From assembly GCA_019309115.1 (NCBI GenBank), contig JAFDGW010000010.1, forward strand, positions 1-58,234: a DNA stretch of 58,234 nucleotides, written 5' to 3'. Below, one piece after another: positions 49,036 through 58,025 of the stretch. Position numbers and translations under genes: made by a program. The stretch's first letter is position 1; each line of letters starts with the position of its first letter. The notes under the pieces were generated by a model. The model was given only the letters and a program-made list of their open reading frames with translations. It was not told the DNA's origin and made no database searches. The stretch comes from Deltaproteobacteria bacterium (GTDB lineage Bacteria > Desulfobacterota > Syntrophobacteria > Syntrophobacterales > Thermodesulforhabdaceae).

Positions 49036-49626
49036 ATGGGTAATCGAAAAAAGATTATTTTGTTCTTCTTGCTTTATGGGATGTGGTGGGCTGGCCCTGC
49101 ATTGGCCGCAGAAACAGTTTTCGGGATTGACAGACATCTATGGAGTTCCTTCTGGCGGGTGGCCAATTTCCTTATCCTGGTTTTTCTTTTGTACCGCTGG
49201 TTAAAGCAGCCGGTCGCGGATTTCTTCAAACACCAGCACAACGAAATTGTTGGCCAGTTAGAATCGATAAAGCAAACGGAAAACAAGCTGGCGGAGCGGG
49301 AAAGACAACAGCAAGAGCTTTTTGATAAGCTTGATGCCAAAATTGCTGAAATTAAATCCTACTACGAAGAGGTTGGTAAAGAAGAAAAGGAACGGCTATT
49401 GAGAGAAGCCGAAGTTCTCAAGAAAAAGGCTCTGGCTGATGCTGAAGCGGCAGCAGAAAGGGAGTTCGAGGAGGCTAAAAAGAAATTTCGAGAAGAGGTG
49501 GTCGAGGAAGCAGTAAAACTCGCAGAACAGCGCATAAGGGAACAGATAGGGTTGGAAGATCACAAAACTTTGATAGAACAGTATATAGCTATGCTGGAAA
49601 AGACAGCTCAGAAGCAGTATAGTTAG
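49036..49626 (+). CDS. atpF: ATP synthase F0 subunit b
   Basis: The 197-residue protein has an N-terminal hydrophobic signal-like segment (IILFFLLYGMWWAGPALAAE), then the membrane helix VANFLILVFLLYRWLKQPV, and a coiled coil to the end. The extra N-terminal segment is common in this lineage. AAGGGGAACGGGG supports ATG 49036; ATG 49009 is also open. No subunit delta or F1 genes follow; a rhodanese gene is next. Confidence 0.9.
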   Translation: MGNRKKIILFFLLYGMWWAGPALAAETVFGIDRHLWSSFWRVANFLILVFLLYRWLKQPVADFFKHQHNEIVGQLESIKQTENKLAERERQQQELFDKLDAKIAEIKSYYEEVGKEEKERLLREAEVLKKKALADAEAAAEREFEEAKKKFREEVVEEAVKLAEQRIREQIGLEDHKTLIEQYIAMLEKTAQKQYS

Positions 49627-49681
49627 TAACTATGCCCGAGCGACAAATTGGAAGACATTCTAGTAAAGTAGAGTATGGGAT

Positions 49682-50074
49682 ATGGAAAAAGTATTAAAAA
49701 GTTTAACATTAGATTTTTTTGGAAGGGGGAAACATAAAACATCTCCCCATGCGTTTTTTCAGGTTCAAGACGGTTTCCTGCTGGATGTCAGGTCCAGGGA
49801 AGAAGCGGAATCAATTTCTATAAGGTTGGAACACCATGCCAACATAGAATGCAAAAACATACCGATAAACGAAGTTCCTGATAGGATTGATGAAATTCCC
49901 AAGGAGAAAACCATTGCTGTCTTTTGCCCGGCTGGAGTCAGGTCATCTATAGTTTATGCTTATTTGCTGTCGAAAGGGTATTCAAACGTTCGAATCCTTG
50001 AGGGTGGATATGCTGCATTAACTGAAGAGTTGAAACCGGGCAAGGTTCTAAAAATTCTTCAGGGCCAGGGGTAA
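49682..50074 (+). CDS. Single-domain rhodanese-like protein
   Basis: The 130-residue rhodanese fold has DGFLLDVRSREEA, the active-site cysteine in VFCPAGVRSS and SNVRILEGGYAALTEE. It would transfer sulfane sulfur or act as a persulfide carrier. The gene is eight bases before a TSUP permease, a pairing that points to sulfur-compound handling. It has no signal peptide, so it is cytoplasmic. Confidence 0.9.
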   Translation: MEKVLKSLTLDFFGRGKHKTSPHAFFQVQDGFLLDVRSREEAESISIRLEHHANIECKNIPINEVPDRIDEIPKEKTIAVFCPAGVRSSIVYAYLLSKGYSNVRILEGGYAALTEELKPGKVLKILQGQG

Positions 50075-50082
50075 ACCATACA

Positions 50083-50889
50083 ATGTTGACTCTGGCTGTC
50101 GTTAGCCTTCTCATCTTTACCGTGGCCGTCACCATGACGATGGTCGGCAAAGGGGGAGGTAATTTTTATGTTGTGATTCTGGCTATGGCCAATATTCCTA
50201 TGCATGAAGCGGCCACAACGGGCCAGTTCATTCTTTTTTCAGCTTCCGTTGCTGCGATGGTCATCTTTCAAAAAAGCAAATCAATATCATGGGCCCTGGC
50301 CATACTTATTGGAACTCTTACTGCTCTGTCGGCGTTGGGGGGAGGGTATTTTTCTCACCTGTTCAGCGGCTTTACGCTAAAATTAATATTTGCCGTCATG
50401 TTGTTTATTGCCGGCGTGCTTATGCTGGTTCCCGTCCCGGAAAATAGAGACATTCTGAAAGTCAAACACTTTGGAGTAGTAAATGTCAAATGTGGTGATG
50501 AAATCTATAAAGTTAACCTGGGAATTGTGGTGCCGGTTACCATTTTAACCGGTTTCGCTTCCGGAATGGTTGGTGTGTCGGGTGGATCTTTTTTGGTTCC
50601 CCTTATGGTGTTGGCCTGTGGCGTGCCGATGCATACAGCAGTTGGAACTGCATCTACTTTGATAGCGTCAACTGCTTTTATGGGCTTTGCAGGTCATGCT
50701 ATTCGAGGTGATTTTAATCCAAGGTACGCCATTCCGCTGGCTCTAGTTACGATTGTGGGTGGCATTGTAGGTAGCAAATTCTCTTTGAAATCAAAACCCA
50801 AAAGTTTGAAAAAGCTTTTTGCCTATACAAACTGGATCGCCGCTATTTTTATGGTCTTTAACGCCCTTCGCACAAAAGGCATAATTTAA
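50083..50889 (+). CDS. TSUP (TauE/SafE-type) membrane permease
   Basis: The 268-residue membrane protein has about eight helices in two repeats. Each repeat carries the family glycine-rich turn, first as MVGKGGGNFYVV and then as GMVGVSGGSFLVPLM, with conserved HxAxxTG and HTAVGTAST segments. TSUP proteins move sulfite, sulfoacetate, thiosulfate or similar anions. The rhodanese upstream favours a sulfur substrate; this is inference. Confidence 0.9.
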   Translation: MLTLAVVSLLIFTVAVTMTMVGKGGGNFYVVILAMANIPMHEAATTGQFILFSASVAAMVIFQKSKSISWALAILIGTLTALSALGGGYFSHLFSGFTLKLIFAVMLFIAGVLMLVPVPENRDILKVKHFGVVNVKCGDEIYKVNLGIVVPVTILTGFASGMVGVSGGSFLVPLMVLACGVPMHTAVGTASTLIASTAFMGFAGHAIRGDFNPRYAIPLALVTIVGGIVGSKFSLKSKPKSLKKLFAYTNWIAAIFMVFNALRTKGII

Positions 50890-51044
50890 CAGAACATCGA
50901 AACTCAAGATTAAAATCAGACACCGACTACCCTCTAACAACTGGGCTTAACGTCCAGAGTCGCTTGCGGATGTGAAGCAAACTTAAAAGGGGCAATAGAT
51001 TGTTGCTTCTCTAAGACAAGATTGATGATCGTTTGTCATGTAAT

Positions 51045-51668
51045 TTAGGTATTTCGTTCAACGCCCTCAACCAGATCAATCACGAGGTCAACGGCTTGTT
51101 CAAAACCAAGCTTGCTCAAGTTTATGATTAAGTGGTAGAGATGAGGATCGTTCCAGGAACGATTGAAGTAATGTTCAATATATTTTGCCGATTCTGTTTC
51201 TTCCCTTTCTATAAGTTCAAGTGCTCCTCTATCGTCCAAGTCCAATTTCTCCTTCAGGATTGCAATTCGTTCCTCGATATTCTTTACGATTCTCACATGA
51301 ATAGCTCTAGGGTGATCGGCAAGTATGCATTGCCCGCCCCAACCTACTATAATAACGTTGTCCTGTTTGGCAGCCTTTATCACCAGATTTTTAATTACTT
51401 CAAAATAATTCTGATCGTCCAACCTACCGTAGTCACGACTCACCACCTTTTGAATGGTACTGGCAGTATATTTGTCAATGAGCCTGAGAAGCCGTGACTC
51501 CCTACCCCTCCTTAAAATAGAAGCTTCCGTTTCGGATATGTTTAATTGCCTTGCTGCTTCTGCTATAAACTCTTTGTCAAGTATGGAATATCCCAGTCTT
51601 TCTGCCAGCTTTTCCGCAAAGACTTCACTTTCTGCCGCAAATTCTTTGCTGATAGTCACAATAGCCAT
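51045..51668 (-). CDS. Cytidylate-kinase-like protein with a degenerate P-loop
   Basis: The 207-residue protein begins MAIVTISKEFAAESEVFAEKLAERLGYSILDKEFI, the layout of the CMP-kinase-like (PF13189) family. In it the usual glycine-rich P-loop (GSGG-type) is replaced by AAES. A middle segment NVIIVGWGGQCIL and the LID-like RIVKNIEERI remain. Nucleotide kinase activity is therefore doubtful. It stands alone between the TSUP permease and ffh. The start ATG is clear. Confidence 0.75.
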   Translation of the reverse strand: MAIVTISKEFAAESEVFAEKLAERLGYSILDKEFIAEAARQLNISETEASILRRGRESRLLRLIDKYTASTIQKVVSRDYGRLDDQNYFEVIKNLVIKAAKQDNVIIVGWGGQCILADHPRAIHVRIVKNIEERIAILKEKLDLDDRGALELIEREETESAKYIEHYFNRSWNDPHLYHLIINLSKLGFEQAVDLVIDLVEGVERNT

Positions 51669-51912
51669 GATTCTCTCCCGCCTTATTAATCCATTTGACC
51701 TGAACCCTTCAAAGCTACCTTGTCTTAAAAAGTCAACAATCTATTTTTATGATACTGTCAGCCAGGGTTTTGGGCAAGAAAGAGATAGCGTTTACGGTGG
51801 ATACACACCGAAGTTTACTTTTTCACAAAAATATGAGTAACTATGGCATATTATCCATGATCAAAAGGTAGGGTTTTGGGGCTATTAAATATTATGGAGG
51901 TTGAGCAACACT

Positions 51913-53268
51913 ATGTTTGATAACCTTACACTTCGTCTTGAAAAGGTCTTTCGGTTCCTGAAAGGTCAGGGCAAACTCAACGAGCAAAATATAAAGGAGG
52001 CCCTCCGAGAAGTACGGCTGGCCTTGTTGGAAGCGGACGTTAACTACGGTGTGGTCAAAAATTTCATCTCTCGGGTTAGGGAGCGAGCCCTTGGACAGGA
52101 AGTAATGGCCAGTCTTACGCCAGGACAGCAGGTGATAAAAATTGTACATGAGGAACTGATAGAACTCCTCGGTGGAAGCGCAGTTCCTCTAAATCTCTCC
52201 GCACCCTCCCCCGCCGTAATCATGATTGTCGGGCTTCAGGGTTCCGGTAAAACCACAACAGCTGCAAAGCTGGCATTAAAGCTCAAAAAAGAAAAAAGAA
52301 GCCCTTACCTTGTACCAGCAGATATTTATCGTCCGGCGGCAATCAAGCAACTCAGAATTCTGGCAGAACAGGCGGGAGTGTCTTTTTATGAAGCATCAAC
52401 GCACCAAAAACCCGAAGATATAGTAAAAAAAGCCCTTGATCACGCAAAAACCATAAAAAGTGATACCGTGATAGTTGATACAGCCGGTCGGCTTCACATT
52501 GATGAGGAGTTAATGGAAGAGCTGGTACGGCTCAAGTCTATTCTCTCACCGGCGGAAATATTACTCGTGGCCGATGCCATGACTGGTCAGGAAGCCGTCA
52601 AAATATCCCAGGAATTCCATGAAAAACTTGGTCTAACCGGTGTTGTTCTTTCCAAATTGGACGGCGATGCGAGAGGGGGTGCTGCTCTGTCGATCAGGGC
52701 AGTAACAGGATGCCCCATTAAGCTTGTAGGTACGGGTGAAAAACTCGATGATCTTGAGACTTTTCACCCAGATCGCATGAGTTCTCGTATTCTGGGCATG
52801 GGTGATGTACTGACCGTTATTGAGAAAGCTCAAGAAGCCATAAATGAAGAAGATGCCGAAAGGTTGGTAAAAAAGCTCCAGGATGATACGTTCACCCTCG
52901 AAGATTTCCGTGACCAGCTCCGACAAATAAAAAAGCTCGGCTCCCTTGAACAAATTCTAAGCATGCTCCCCGGAATGGGAATGCTCAAAGAATTGAAAAA
53001 CATGCAAGTTGATACCAAGGAACTTGTCAAAGTGGAAGCAATCATTAATTCTATGACCAAGGAAGAACGACGTAATCCGTCAATTTTGAATGCAAGCAGA
53101 AAGCGTCGTATCGCTAGGGGTAGCGGTACAACCGTGCAGGACATTAACCGGCTGCTGAAAGGTTATGAGCAAGCCAGGAAGATGATGAAACAGATAACGG
53201 GTACAACAAAGCGAAAGGCTAAAAAGGGCAAAAAGAAGCGCAAGAAACGCGCATTTTTTCCTTTTTAA
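51913..53268 (+). CDS. ffh: Signal recognition particle protein Ffh
   Basis: Ffh binds 4.5S RNA and signal sequences and targets ribosomes to FtsY. The 451-residue protein has the N domain, the GTPase motifs GLQGSGKTTTAAKLA, PADIYRPAA, DTAGRLHIDEEL and SKLDGDARGG, and a methionine-rich M domain with LPGMGML and ARGSGTTVQDINRLL. The tail is very basic. I take ATG 51913; a TTG four codons earlier directly abuts GGAGG. It leads a translation gene run. Confidence 0.97.
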   Translation: MFDNLTLRLEKVFRFLKGQGKLNEQNIKEALREVRLALLEADVNYGVVKNFISRVRERALGQEVMASLTPGQQVIKIVHEELIELLGGSAVPLNLSAPSPAVIMIVGLQGSGKTTTAAKLALKLKKEKRSPYLVPADIYRPAAIKQLRILAEQAGVSFYEASTHQKPEDIVKKALDHAKTIKSDTVIVDTAGRLHIDEELMEELVRLKSILSPAEILLVADAMTGQEAVKISQEFHEKLGLTGVVLSKLDGDARGGAALSIRAVTGCPIKLVGTGEKLDDLETFHPDRMSSRILGMGDVLTVIEKAQEAINEEDAERLVKKLQDDTFTLEDFRDQLRQIKKLGSLEQILSMLPGMGMLKELKNMQVDTKELVKVEAIINSMTKEERRNPSILNASRKRRIARGSGTTVQDINRLLKGYEQARKMMKQITGTTKRKAKKGKKKRKKRAFFPF

Positions 53269-53349
53269 TCCCAATGAAATGGGCTATATGACGAAACTCG
53301 GTTTTGTGGGTTGAAGCGAGACGAATGTAAAAGGAGGTTAAGTAAAAGT

Positions 53350-53616
53350 ATGCCTGTTAGAATTCGACTTGCGCGGCACGGAAGAAAGAAAAGACCTTTC
53401 TACTGGATAGTTGCAGCACATTCGGAAGCCCCCAGAGATGGAAGGTTTCTTGAAAAGCTGGGCACTTACAATCCCCTAACTGACCCGGCAGAAATCGTAA
53501 TAAAATGGGATCGTCTTCAGTACTGGTTGGCTCAGGGAGCTGAACCCACCGACACGGTGAGAAGTCTCATCAGAAAGTATGAAAAAACGATGGCGGAAAA
53601 GGCTGAATCGGCTTAA
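53350..53616 (+). CDS. rpsP: 30S ribosomal protein S16
   Basis: The 88-residue protein starts [21 protein letters not shown], the diagnostic S16 start, and continues with [13 protein letters not shown] and a basic C-terminus. AAAGGAGG precedes ATG 53350; the frame is open further upstream with no homology. It follows ffh by 81 bases and precedes khpA. Confidence 0.98.
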   Translation: MPVRIRLARHGRKKRPFYWIVAAHSEAPRDGRFLEKLGTYNPLTDPAEIVIKWDRLQYWLAQGAEPTDTVRSLIRKYEKTMAEKAESA

Positions 53617-53660
53617 TGTTTCATTAACTGAGCGGACACAGAGGTTGGAGGGAAGCAGGT

Positions 53661-53894
53661 ATGTTGAGAGAGCTGGTTGAGCAAATGGCTAAGGCTTTGG
53701 TGGATCATCCAGATCGCGTACAGGTGTCTGAGATAGAGGGTGAACAAACATCTGTGATAGAACTCAAGGTAGCTAAAGAAGATTTGGGAAAGGTCATTGG
53801 TAGACAGGGGCGAACAGCCCGGGCTATGCGAACAATTCTGAGCGCGGCTTCCACTAAATTAAACAAGAGGGCGGTGTTAGAAATCATTGAATAG
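53661..53894 (+). CDS. khpA: KH-domain RNA-binding protein KhpA
   Basis: The 77-residue single KH domain has [23 protein letters not shown], with the GxxG loop GRQG. In this place between rpsP and rimM it is the conserved KhpA (YlqC), an RNA chaperone-like protein that partners KhpB in Gram-positives. Its role here is inferred. GTTGGAGGG precedes the ATG. The stop directly abuts rimM. Confidence 0.94.
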   Translation: MLRELVEQMAKALVDHPDRVQVSEIEGEQTSVIELKVAKEDLGKVIGRQGRTARAMRTILSAASTKLNKRAVLEIIE

Positions 53895-54410
53895 ATGAAA
53901 GGTCAAAAGATGGTGCCCGTGGGCAAGATTGTTCGTGCCCACGGCATTAAAGGTTCTGTCAAAGTTTTACCTTACGGTGAAAGCCTAGAATACGCCAGAA
54001 AAGGTGATGTAATCTACGAGGGTTCTCAATTCTTGGCCTACACTATTCGTTCTGTACAGAGGCACAAACGGTGCTGGATTATCACCTTTGAAGAAATACG
54101 AGATCGATCATCGGCAGAAGAACTGGTCGGGTCAGAGCTGTATATTCCAGAGGATAGCTTGCCAGAAACCGACGAAGATGAATATTACTATTACCAGTTA
54201 ATAGGTTTGAGGGTTGAAACCACGCAAGGAAAATTCTTGGGAATACTCCGCAATATTATAGAAACCGGCGCTAATGATGTTTATGTTGTTATAAAAGACA
54301 AACATGAAATTCTAATACCAGCTATAAATGATGTGATCAAATCGGTCGATCTTGAGTTGGGCATCATGATTGTTGATCCTCCTGAAGGGCTTGTGGACGA
54401 TGATTATTGA
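53895..54410 (+). CDS. rimM: Ribosome maturation factor RimM
   Basis: The 171-residue protein has VPVGKIVRAHGIKGSVKVLP in the N-terminal barrel and a C-terminal PRC barrel with YYQLIGLRVETTQG, ETGANDVYVV and ILIPAINDVI. It assists maturation of the 30S 3' domain and binds S19. It starts on the base after the khpA stop and overlaps trmD by 11 bases. Confidence 0.95.
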   Translation: MKGQKMVPVGKIVRAHGIKGSVKVLPYGESLEYARKGDVIYEGSQFLAYTIRSVQRHKRCWIITFEEIRDRSSAEELVGSELYIPEDSLPETDEDEYYYYQLIGLRVETTQGKFLGILRNIIETGANDVYVVIKDKHEILIPAINDVIKSVDLELGIMIVDPPEGLVDDDY

Positions 54411-55134
54411 CATTCTCACAATCTTTCCTTCCTTTTTCAACACTCCCCTGAAAGAGAGCCTGCTGGGTAAGGCCATCGAAAAAAGAATCATCAGCATACG
54501 GGTGCACGACATAAGGCAGTATGCCACCGACAAACACAAGACGGTGGACGATAGACCTTATGGTGGCGGTGCTGGAATGGTCATGAAGGTGGAACCTATA
54601 GTAAGAGCAATCGAGGCATTGCAGAAATTGCCACCTAAGGGATGGATTCTCCTCCTGTCACCTCAGGGGAACATCTTTACTCAAAAGAAAGCTCGTCAAC
54701 TGAGTTCACTACCAAGGCTAATCCTCATATGCGGACGTTACGAAGGGATTGATGATAGGATTAGTAATTTCATCGATGAGGAAATATCAATCGGAGATTA
54801 TGTTCTTAGTGGCGGAGAAGTGGCAGCACTTGTCTTGATAGACGCCGTAGCCAGGCTCATACCTGGAGTGGTAGGCAATGTTGAATCGGTGATCTCAGAA
54901 TCCTTTGAACGATGCTTGCTTGAATACCCTCAGTTCACAAGGCCCCGAGACTTTCGAGGATATAAAGTCCCTGAAATACTGATTTCAGGAAATCATGAAG
55001 CCATAAGACGATGGCGGATAAAACAATCCATCCTGAGAACCAAGAAAAGAAGACCGGATTTGTTTTCCAAAGCCGTGCTGACAGATGAAGAAAAGGCCAT
55101 TCTGCACGAAATTGAGGAAGGAAATGATCAGTGA
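54400..55134 (+). CDS. trmD: tRNA (guanine-37 N1)-methyltransferase TrmD
   Basis: The 244-residue SPOUT enzyme prevents frameshifting by methylating G37. It has IDILTIFPSFF at the start, RPYGGGAGMVMKVEP, LSPQGNIFTQKKA, CGRYEGIDDRI, GDYVLSGGEVAALVLIDA and SGNHEAIRRWR. ATG 54400 overlaps the end of rimM; the longer frame adds ten non-homologous residues. Its stop overlaps the next start as GTGA. Confidence 0.97.
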   Translation: MIIDILTIFPSFFNTPLKESLLGKAIEKRIISIRVHDIRQYATDKHKTVDDRPYGGGAGMVMKVEPIVRAIEALQKLPPKGWILLLSPQGNIFTQKKARQLSSLPRLILICGRYEGIDDRISNFIDEEISIGDYVLSGGEVAALVLIDAVARLIPGVVGNVESVISESFERCLLEYPQFTRPRDFRGYKVPEILISGNHEAIRRWRIKQSILRTKKRRPDLFSKAVLTDEEKAILHEIEEGNDQ

Positions 55135-55706
55135 GCCAGGTGTATATTGGGCTGGTCCATTATCCCGTACTTAACAGGAAAAACGAGGTAATAGCGTCAG
55201 CCATAACAAGTATCGACCTTCATGATTTGGGAAGATTGGCCTGCACTTATGATTTGCCCACCTGTTACATTATTACCCCCCTCGTCGATCAGCAGGACCT
55301 GGCAAAGCGCTTAATTAAATATTGGTGCGAAGGCACAGGCAAAGAACATCATCCAAACCGAGCTGAAGCTCTGGAACTGTTGAAACTTGTCAACACCACG
55401 GAAAAAGCTGTGGAAGATATAGAATCTCGTGAAGGCGTCAATCCCGAAATATGGGCTACATCTGCAAGAAAACGAGAAAAGAAAGCCCATTTGTTTACCT
55501 ATCGAGAAGCAAGGATCCATCTTGCCTCGTCGTCTAACCCTGTCCTTCTTCTTTTCGGAACTGCATGGGGACTTGCCCCCGACCTCATTGAAAAATGCGA
55601 CAGAATTCTAACTCCAATTCTCGGAAAATCTAATTATAATCACTTGTCTGTTCGCTGCGCTGCCGCTATTATACTCGACCGCTTGCTCGGCAGAGAAGAT
55701 ACTTGA
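55131..55706 (+). CDS. SPOUT-type RNA methyltransferase (PF09936 family)
   Basis: The 191-residue protein starts from GTG with YIGLVHYPVLNRKNEVIASAIT and SIDLHDLGRLACTY. It ends with LLLFGTAWGLAPDL and NHLSVRCAAAIILDRLLG, the layout of the PF09936 SAM-dependent methyltransferase family often found after trmD. The RNA target is not established. It overlaps trmD by four bases and precedes rplS by 23. Confidence 0.88.
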   Translation: MSQVYIGLVHYPVLNRKNEVIASAITSIDLHDLGRLACTYDLPTCYIITPLVDQQDLAKRLIKYWCEGTGKEHHPNRAEALELLKLVNTTEKAVEDIESREGVNPEIWATSARKREKKAHLFTYREARIHLASSSNPVLLLFGTAWGLAPDLIEKCDRILTPILGKSNYNHLSVRCAAAIILDRLLGREDT

Positions 55707-55729
55707 AATAAAACACGGAGGATAGAACA

Positions 55730-56086
55730 ATGGGTTTCGACGTCATAGAACGCATAGAACGTGACCACATGAGAATGGACATTCCACAATTTCGGGTAGG
55801 CGATACAGTACGCGTCTATACGAAGATTCGGGAAGGAGACAAAGAAAGGATACAGGTCTTCGAGGGGGTTGTCATTCGCAAACGCAGAGGACGCACCAAT
55901 GCAACATTTACTGTAAGAAAAGTATCTTATGGCATAGGTGTGGAACGAATCTTTCCCCTGCATTCACCTCAGATAGATAAAATTGAAGTTGTCAGGCTTG
56001 GTAAAGTTCGCAGGTCGCGGCTTTACTATCTGCGAGGTCGAATTGGTAAAGCGGCGAGGATCAAAGAAAGAATCGTCAAGCGTTAA
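55730..56086 (+). CDS. rplS: 50S ribosomal protein L19
   Basis: The 118-residue protein has [55 protein letters not shown] and [20 protein letters not shown], all conserved L19 segments. CACGGAGGA precedes the ATG. It ends just before or slightly inside the start region of rnhB. Confidence 0.98.
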   Translation: MGFDVIERIERDHMRMDIPQFRVGDTVRVYTKIREGDKERIQVFEGVVIRKRRGRTNATFTVRKVSYGIGVERIFPLHSPQIDKIEVVRLGKVRRSRLYYLRGRIGKAARIKERIVKR

Positions 56087-56783
56087 AACACAGAAAGTAC
56101 CATCCCCGGTTTTGGATCTTTATGAATTCGACGAGAAATTCCAAAACCGGGGATTTAAGCTCATAGCCGGCATTGACGAAGCAGGCCGTGGGCCATTAGC
56201 AGGGCCAGTGGTAGCCGCAGCGGTTGTGTATACCTCGTCGGCCCGTGTGCCCGATGGCATAAACGATTCAAAAAGGGTAAAAGAAAGTCAAAGGAAAGTC
56301 CTGTTCCAGGAAATCCTGAATTCTGGGGCTTTTGTAGGTATTGGTTATGCTTTACCTTACGAAATAGATTCTCTGAACATCTTACGAGCTACCCTGCTCG
56401 CAATGTCAAGAGCCCTCTCGGCTCTGCCCCTAAGCCCAGACCTGGTCCTAGTAGATGGTAATTATGAAATTCCCTGTGGTAAAAACCTCACACAGATCGC
56501 AATTATTGGCGGAGACAGAAAAAGCCTGGCTATTGCTTCTGCATCAATCATTGCCAAGGTTTTTCGCGACAGAGTTATGATACTTTATGATAGACTATAT
56601 CCGGAGTATGGCTTTGCAAAGCATAAAGGATATCCGACAAAACAGCATATTGAGGCCCTGAAGAAATACGGGCCCTGTCCAATACACAGAGAAAGCTTTC
56701 GCACTGTGAGGCAATGTTCAGAAAAAGCAAAGGAAAACAGTCAGAAGATGTTGCAGCTCAGTTTCTTAGACAAAAGGGCCTGA
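56043..56783 (+). CDS. rnhB: Ribonuclease HII
   Basis: RNase HII removes RNA residues from DNA-RNA hybrids. The protein has the catalytic Asp-Glu motif [39 protein letters not shown], and the later acids in [17 protein letters not shown] and RDRVM, with GYPTKQH and IHRESF near the end. The start is uncertain: no ATG is in frame before the conserved region. TTG 56043 (inside rplS, with GAGG upstream) and TTG 56113 (within an inverted repeat) are options. The 3' end runs 70 bases into yraN. Confidence 0.92.
   Translation: MVKRRGSKKESSSVKTQKVPSPVLDLYEFDEKFQNRGFKLIAGIDEAGRGPLAGPVVAAAVVYTSSARVPDGINDSKRVKESQRKVLFQEILNSGAFVGIGYALPYEIDSLNILRATLLAMSRALSALPLSPDLVLVDGNYEIPCGKNLTQIAIIGGDRKSLAIASASIIAKVFRDRVMILYDRLYPEYGFAKHKGYPTKQHIEALKKYGPCPIHRESFRTVRQCSEKAKENSQKMLQLSFLDKRA
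56102..56154. repeat. 15-bp perfect inverted repeat at the start of rnhB
   Basis: ATCCCCGGTTTTGGA (56102-56116) and TCCAAAACCGGGGAT (56140-56154) are perfectly complementary across 23 bases. It begins 15 bases after the rplS stop and lies within the rnhB reading frame. It could attenuate between rplS and rnhB or hide the rnhB start. Confidence 0.85.
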
Positions 56784-57079
56784 AAATTATAAACAAAAAT
56801 GTACAAACGCGATTTGGCGAAATTGATATTGTAGCCCTGGATAGAAATACGATTGTTTTTGTGGAAGTAAGGTCAGTGTATGGATCTCGTTTTGGCGATC
56901 CCGCCGAATCTATAAATTTTCGCAAGAAAAAGCGTATACTTACCTCGGCAATGATGTACTTGAAATTGAATCCCGATTACCAGAATCTTCCCGTAAGGTT
57001 CGACTTTGTGGGCATAAGGTGGACAAAAGACAAACCGGAAATCAAATGGGTTCGAAGTGCCTTTGATGGACTAGATTAA
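56714..57079 (+). CDS. yraN: YraN/UPF0102 endonuclease-like protein
   Basis: The 121-residue protein has [40 protein letters not shown] and FRKKKRILTSAMMYL. This is the UPF0102 pattern, a Holliday-junction-resolvase-like PD-(D/E)XK fold with GEIDIV and FVEV. Function is not established. It overlaps the end of rnhB by 70 bases in another frame, and its conserved region starts at once, so the overlap is real. It is two bases before rsmI. Confidence 0.9.
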   Translation: MFRKSKGKQSEDVAAQFLRQKGLKIINKNVQTRFGEIDIVALDRNTIVFVEVRSVYGSRFGDPAESINFRKKKRILTSAMMYLKLNPDYQNLPVRFDFVGIRWTKDKPEIKWVRSAFDGLD

Positions 57080-57081
57080 CT

Positions 57082-57957
57082 ATGAAGCAGAAGACAGGTA
57101 AGCTTTATATCGTTGGGACCCCGATAGGAAATCTTCAGGACATAACCTACCGGGCTGTGGAAACCTTGCGATCCGTATCAACAATATTTGCAGAAGATAC
57201 AAGACATACGAGGAAACTCCTTTCAGCATACGACATACATAAACCCCTGTACCCTTACCATGATCACAGTTCAGGAAAGGTGATAGAGTACATAATTTCT
57301 CGAGTGCGCCGTGGCGATTCAATCGCTATTGTGTCAGATGCAGGAATGCCAGGATTTTCTGATCCTGGCTACGAGCTAATCAAAAAGGCCATAGACGAAA
57401 AAATCCCAATAAGCATAATTCCAGGACCATCAGCAATTCTAACGGCTTTGCTTCTCTCCGGCCTTCCGCCTTATCCTTTCTCTTTCTTGGGATTTCCTCC
57501 ACCCAGGGGATCAAAACGAAGAAGTTTTTTCGAAAAATACTCAGACGTTAGGTCAACGCTTGTGCTGTTCGAAGCACCGCATAGATTTCACAAAACACTT
57601 GAGGATATCCATCGTTATTGGGGAAACAGAAAGCTTGCTGTAACCCGGGAACTAACCAAGATTCACGAGCAGGTTATAAGGGGCAAAGTGGAAGAAATCC
57701 TGTCAAAAACTCCCGAAACGATTAAGGGCGAGATAACGTTGGTTGTTGAAGGTGCTGGCGAGGACAAAGAGCACACCCAGGATGACTCTTGGATTGATGA
57801 ACTCGAAACCTTTATTCACTCCAAAAACTTGTCCGCCTCTGAAGCTGCAAGGGTATTTGCCCGTGAACATGGACTTTCCAAAAAAATGGTCTATAAAAAA
57901 ATCCTGGAACTTCGGGAAGATAAGAACGATACAAAGGTCAACATCACGCCAGACTAA
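57082..57957 (+). CDS. rsmI: 16S rRNA (cytidine-1402 2'-O)-methyltransferase RsmI
   Basis: The 291-residue tetrapyrrole-methylase-fold enzyme has YIVGTPIGNLQDITYRAVETL, AEDTRHTRKLL, SDAGMPGFSDPGYEL, PGPSAILTALLLSGLP and FEAPHRFHKTL. It modifies C1402 in the decoding centre. It has a C-terminal extension with a helix-turn-helix-like SEAARVFAREHGLSKKMVY, usual in the family. It ends the translation gene run. Confidence 0.96.
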   Translation: MKQKTGKLYIVGTPIGNLQDITYRAVETLRSVSTIFAEDTRHTRKLLSAYDIHKPLYPYHDHSSGKVIEYIISRVRRGDSIAIVSDAGMPGFSDPGYELIKKAIDEKIPISIIPGPSAILTALLLSGLPPYPFSFLGFPPPRGSKRRSFFEKYSDVRSTLVLFEAPHRFHKTLEDIHRYWGNRKLAVTRELTKIHEQVIRGKVEEILSKTPETIKGEITLVVEGAGEDKEHTQDDSWIDELETFIHSKNLSASEAARVFAREHGLSKKMVYKKILELREDKNDTKVNITPD

Positions 57958-57989
57958 GAGTTTTATGATATGTATTTAAACATAGACAC

Positions 57990-58018
57990 TTGACATAAAT
58001 ATAGTTAAGTCATAAACT
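57990..58018 (+). promoter_or_regulatory. Candidate promoter of the IS607-type transposase gene
   Basis: TTGACA at 57990-57995 and TAAACT at 58013-58018 are 17 bases apart. TATAGTT (58000-58006) and AACTATA (58015-58021) form an inverted repeat across it. Start of transcription would be almost at the ATG, so the mRNA could be leaderless. Confidence 0.4.
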
Positions 58019-58025
58019 ATACTTG

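Noticed and set aside
53268-53350. Extra N-terminal residues for S16, TrmD, Asd, LeuD and AtpE from longer open frames
   Set aside because: In each case the family's conserved N-terminus and a good ribosome binding site support the internal ATG instead.
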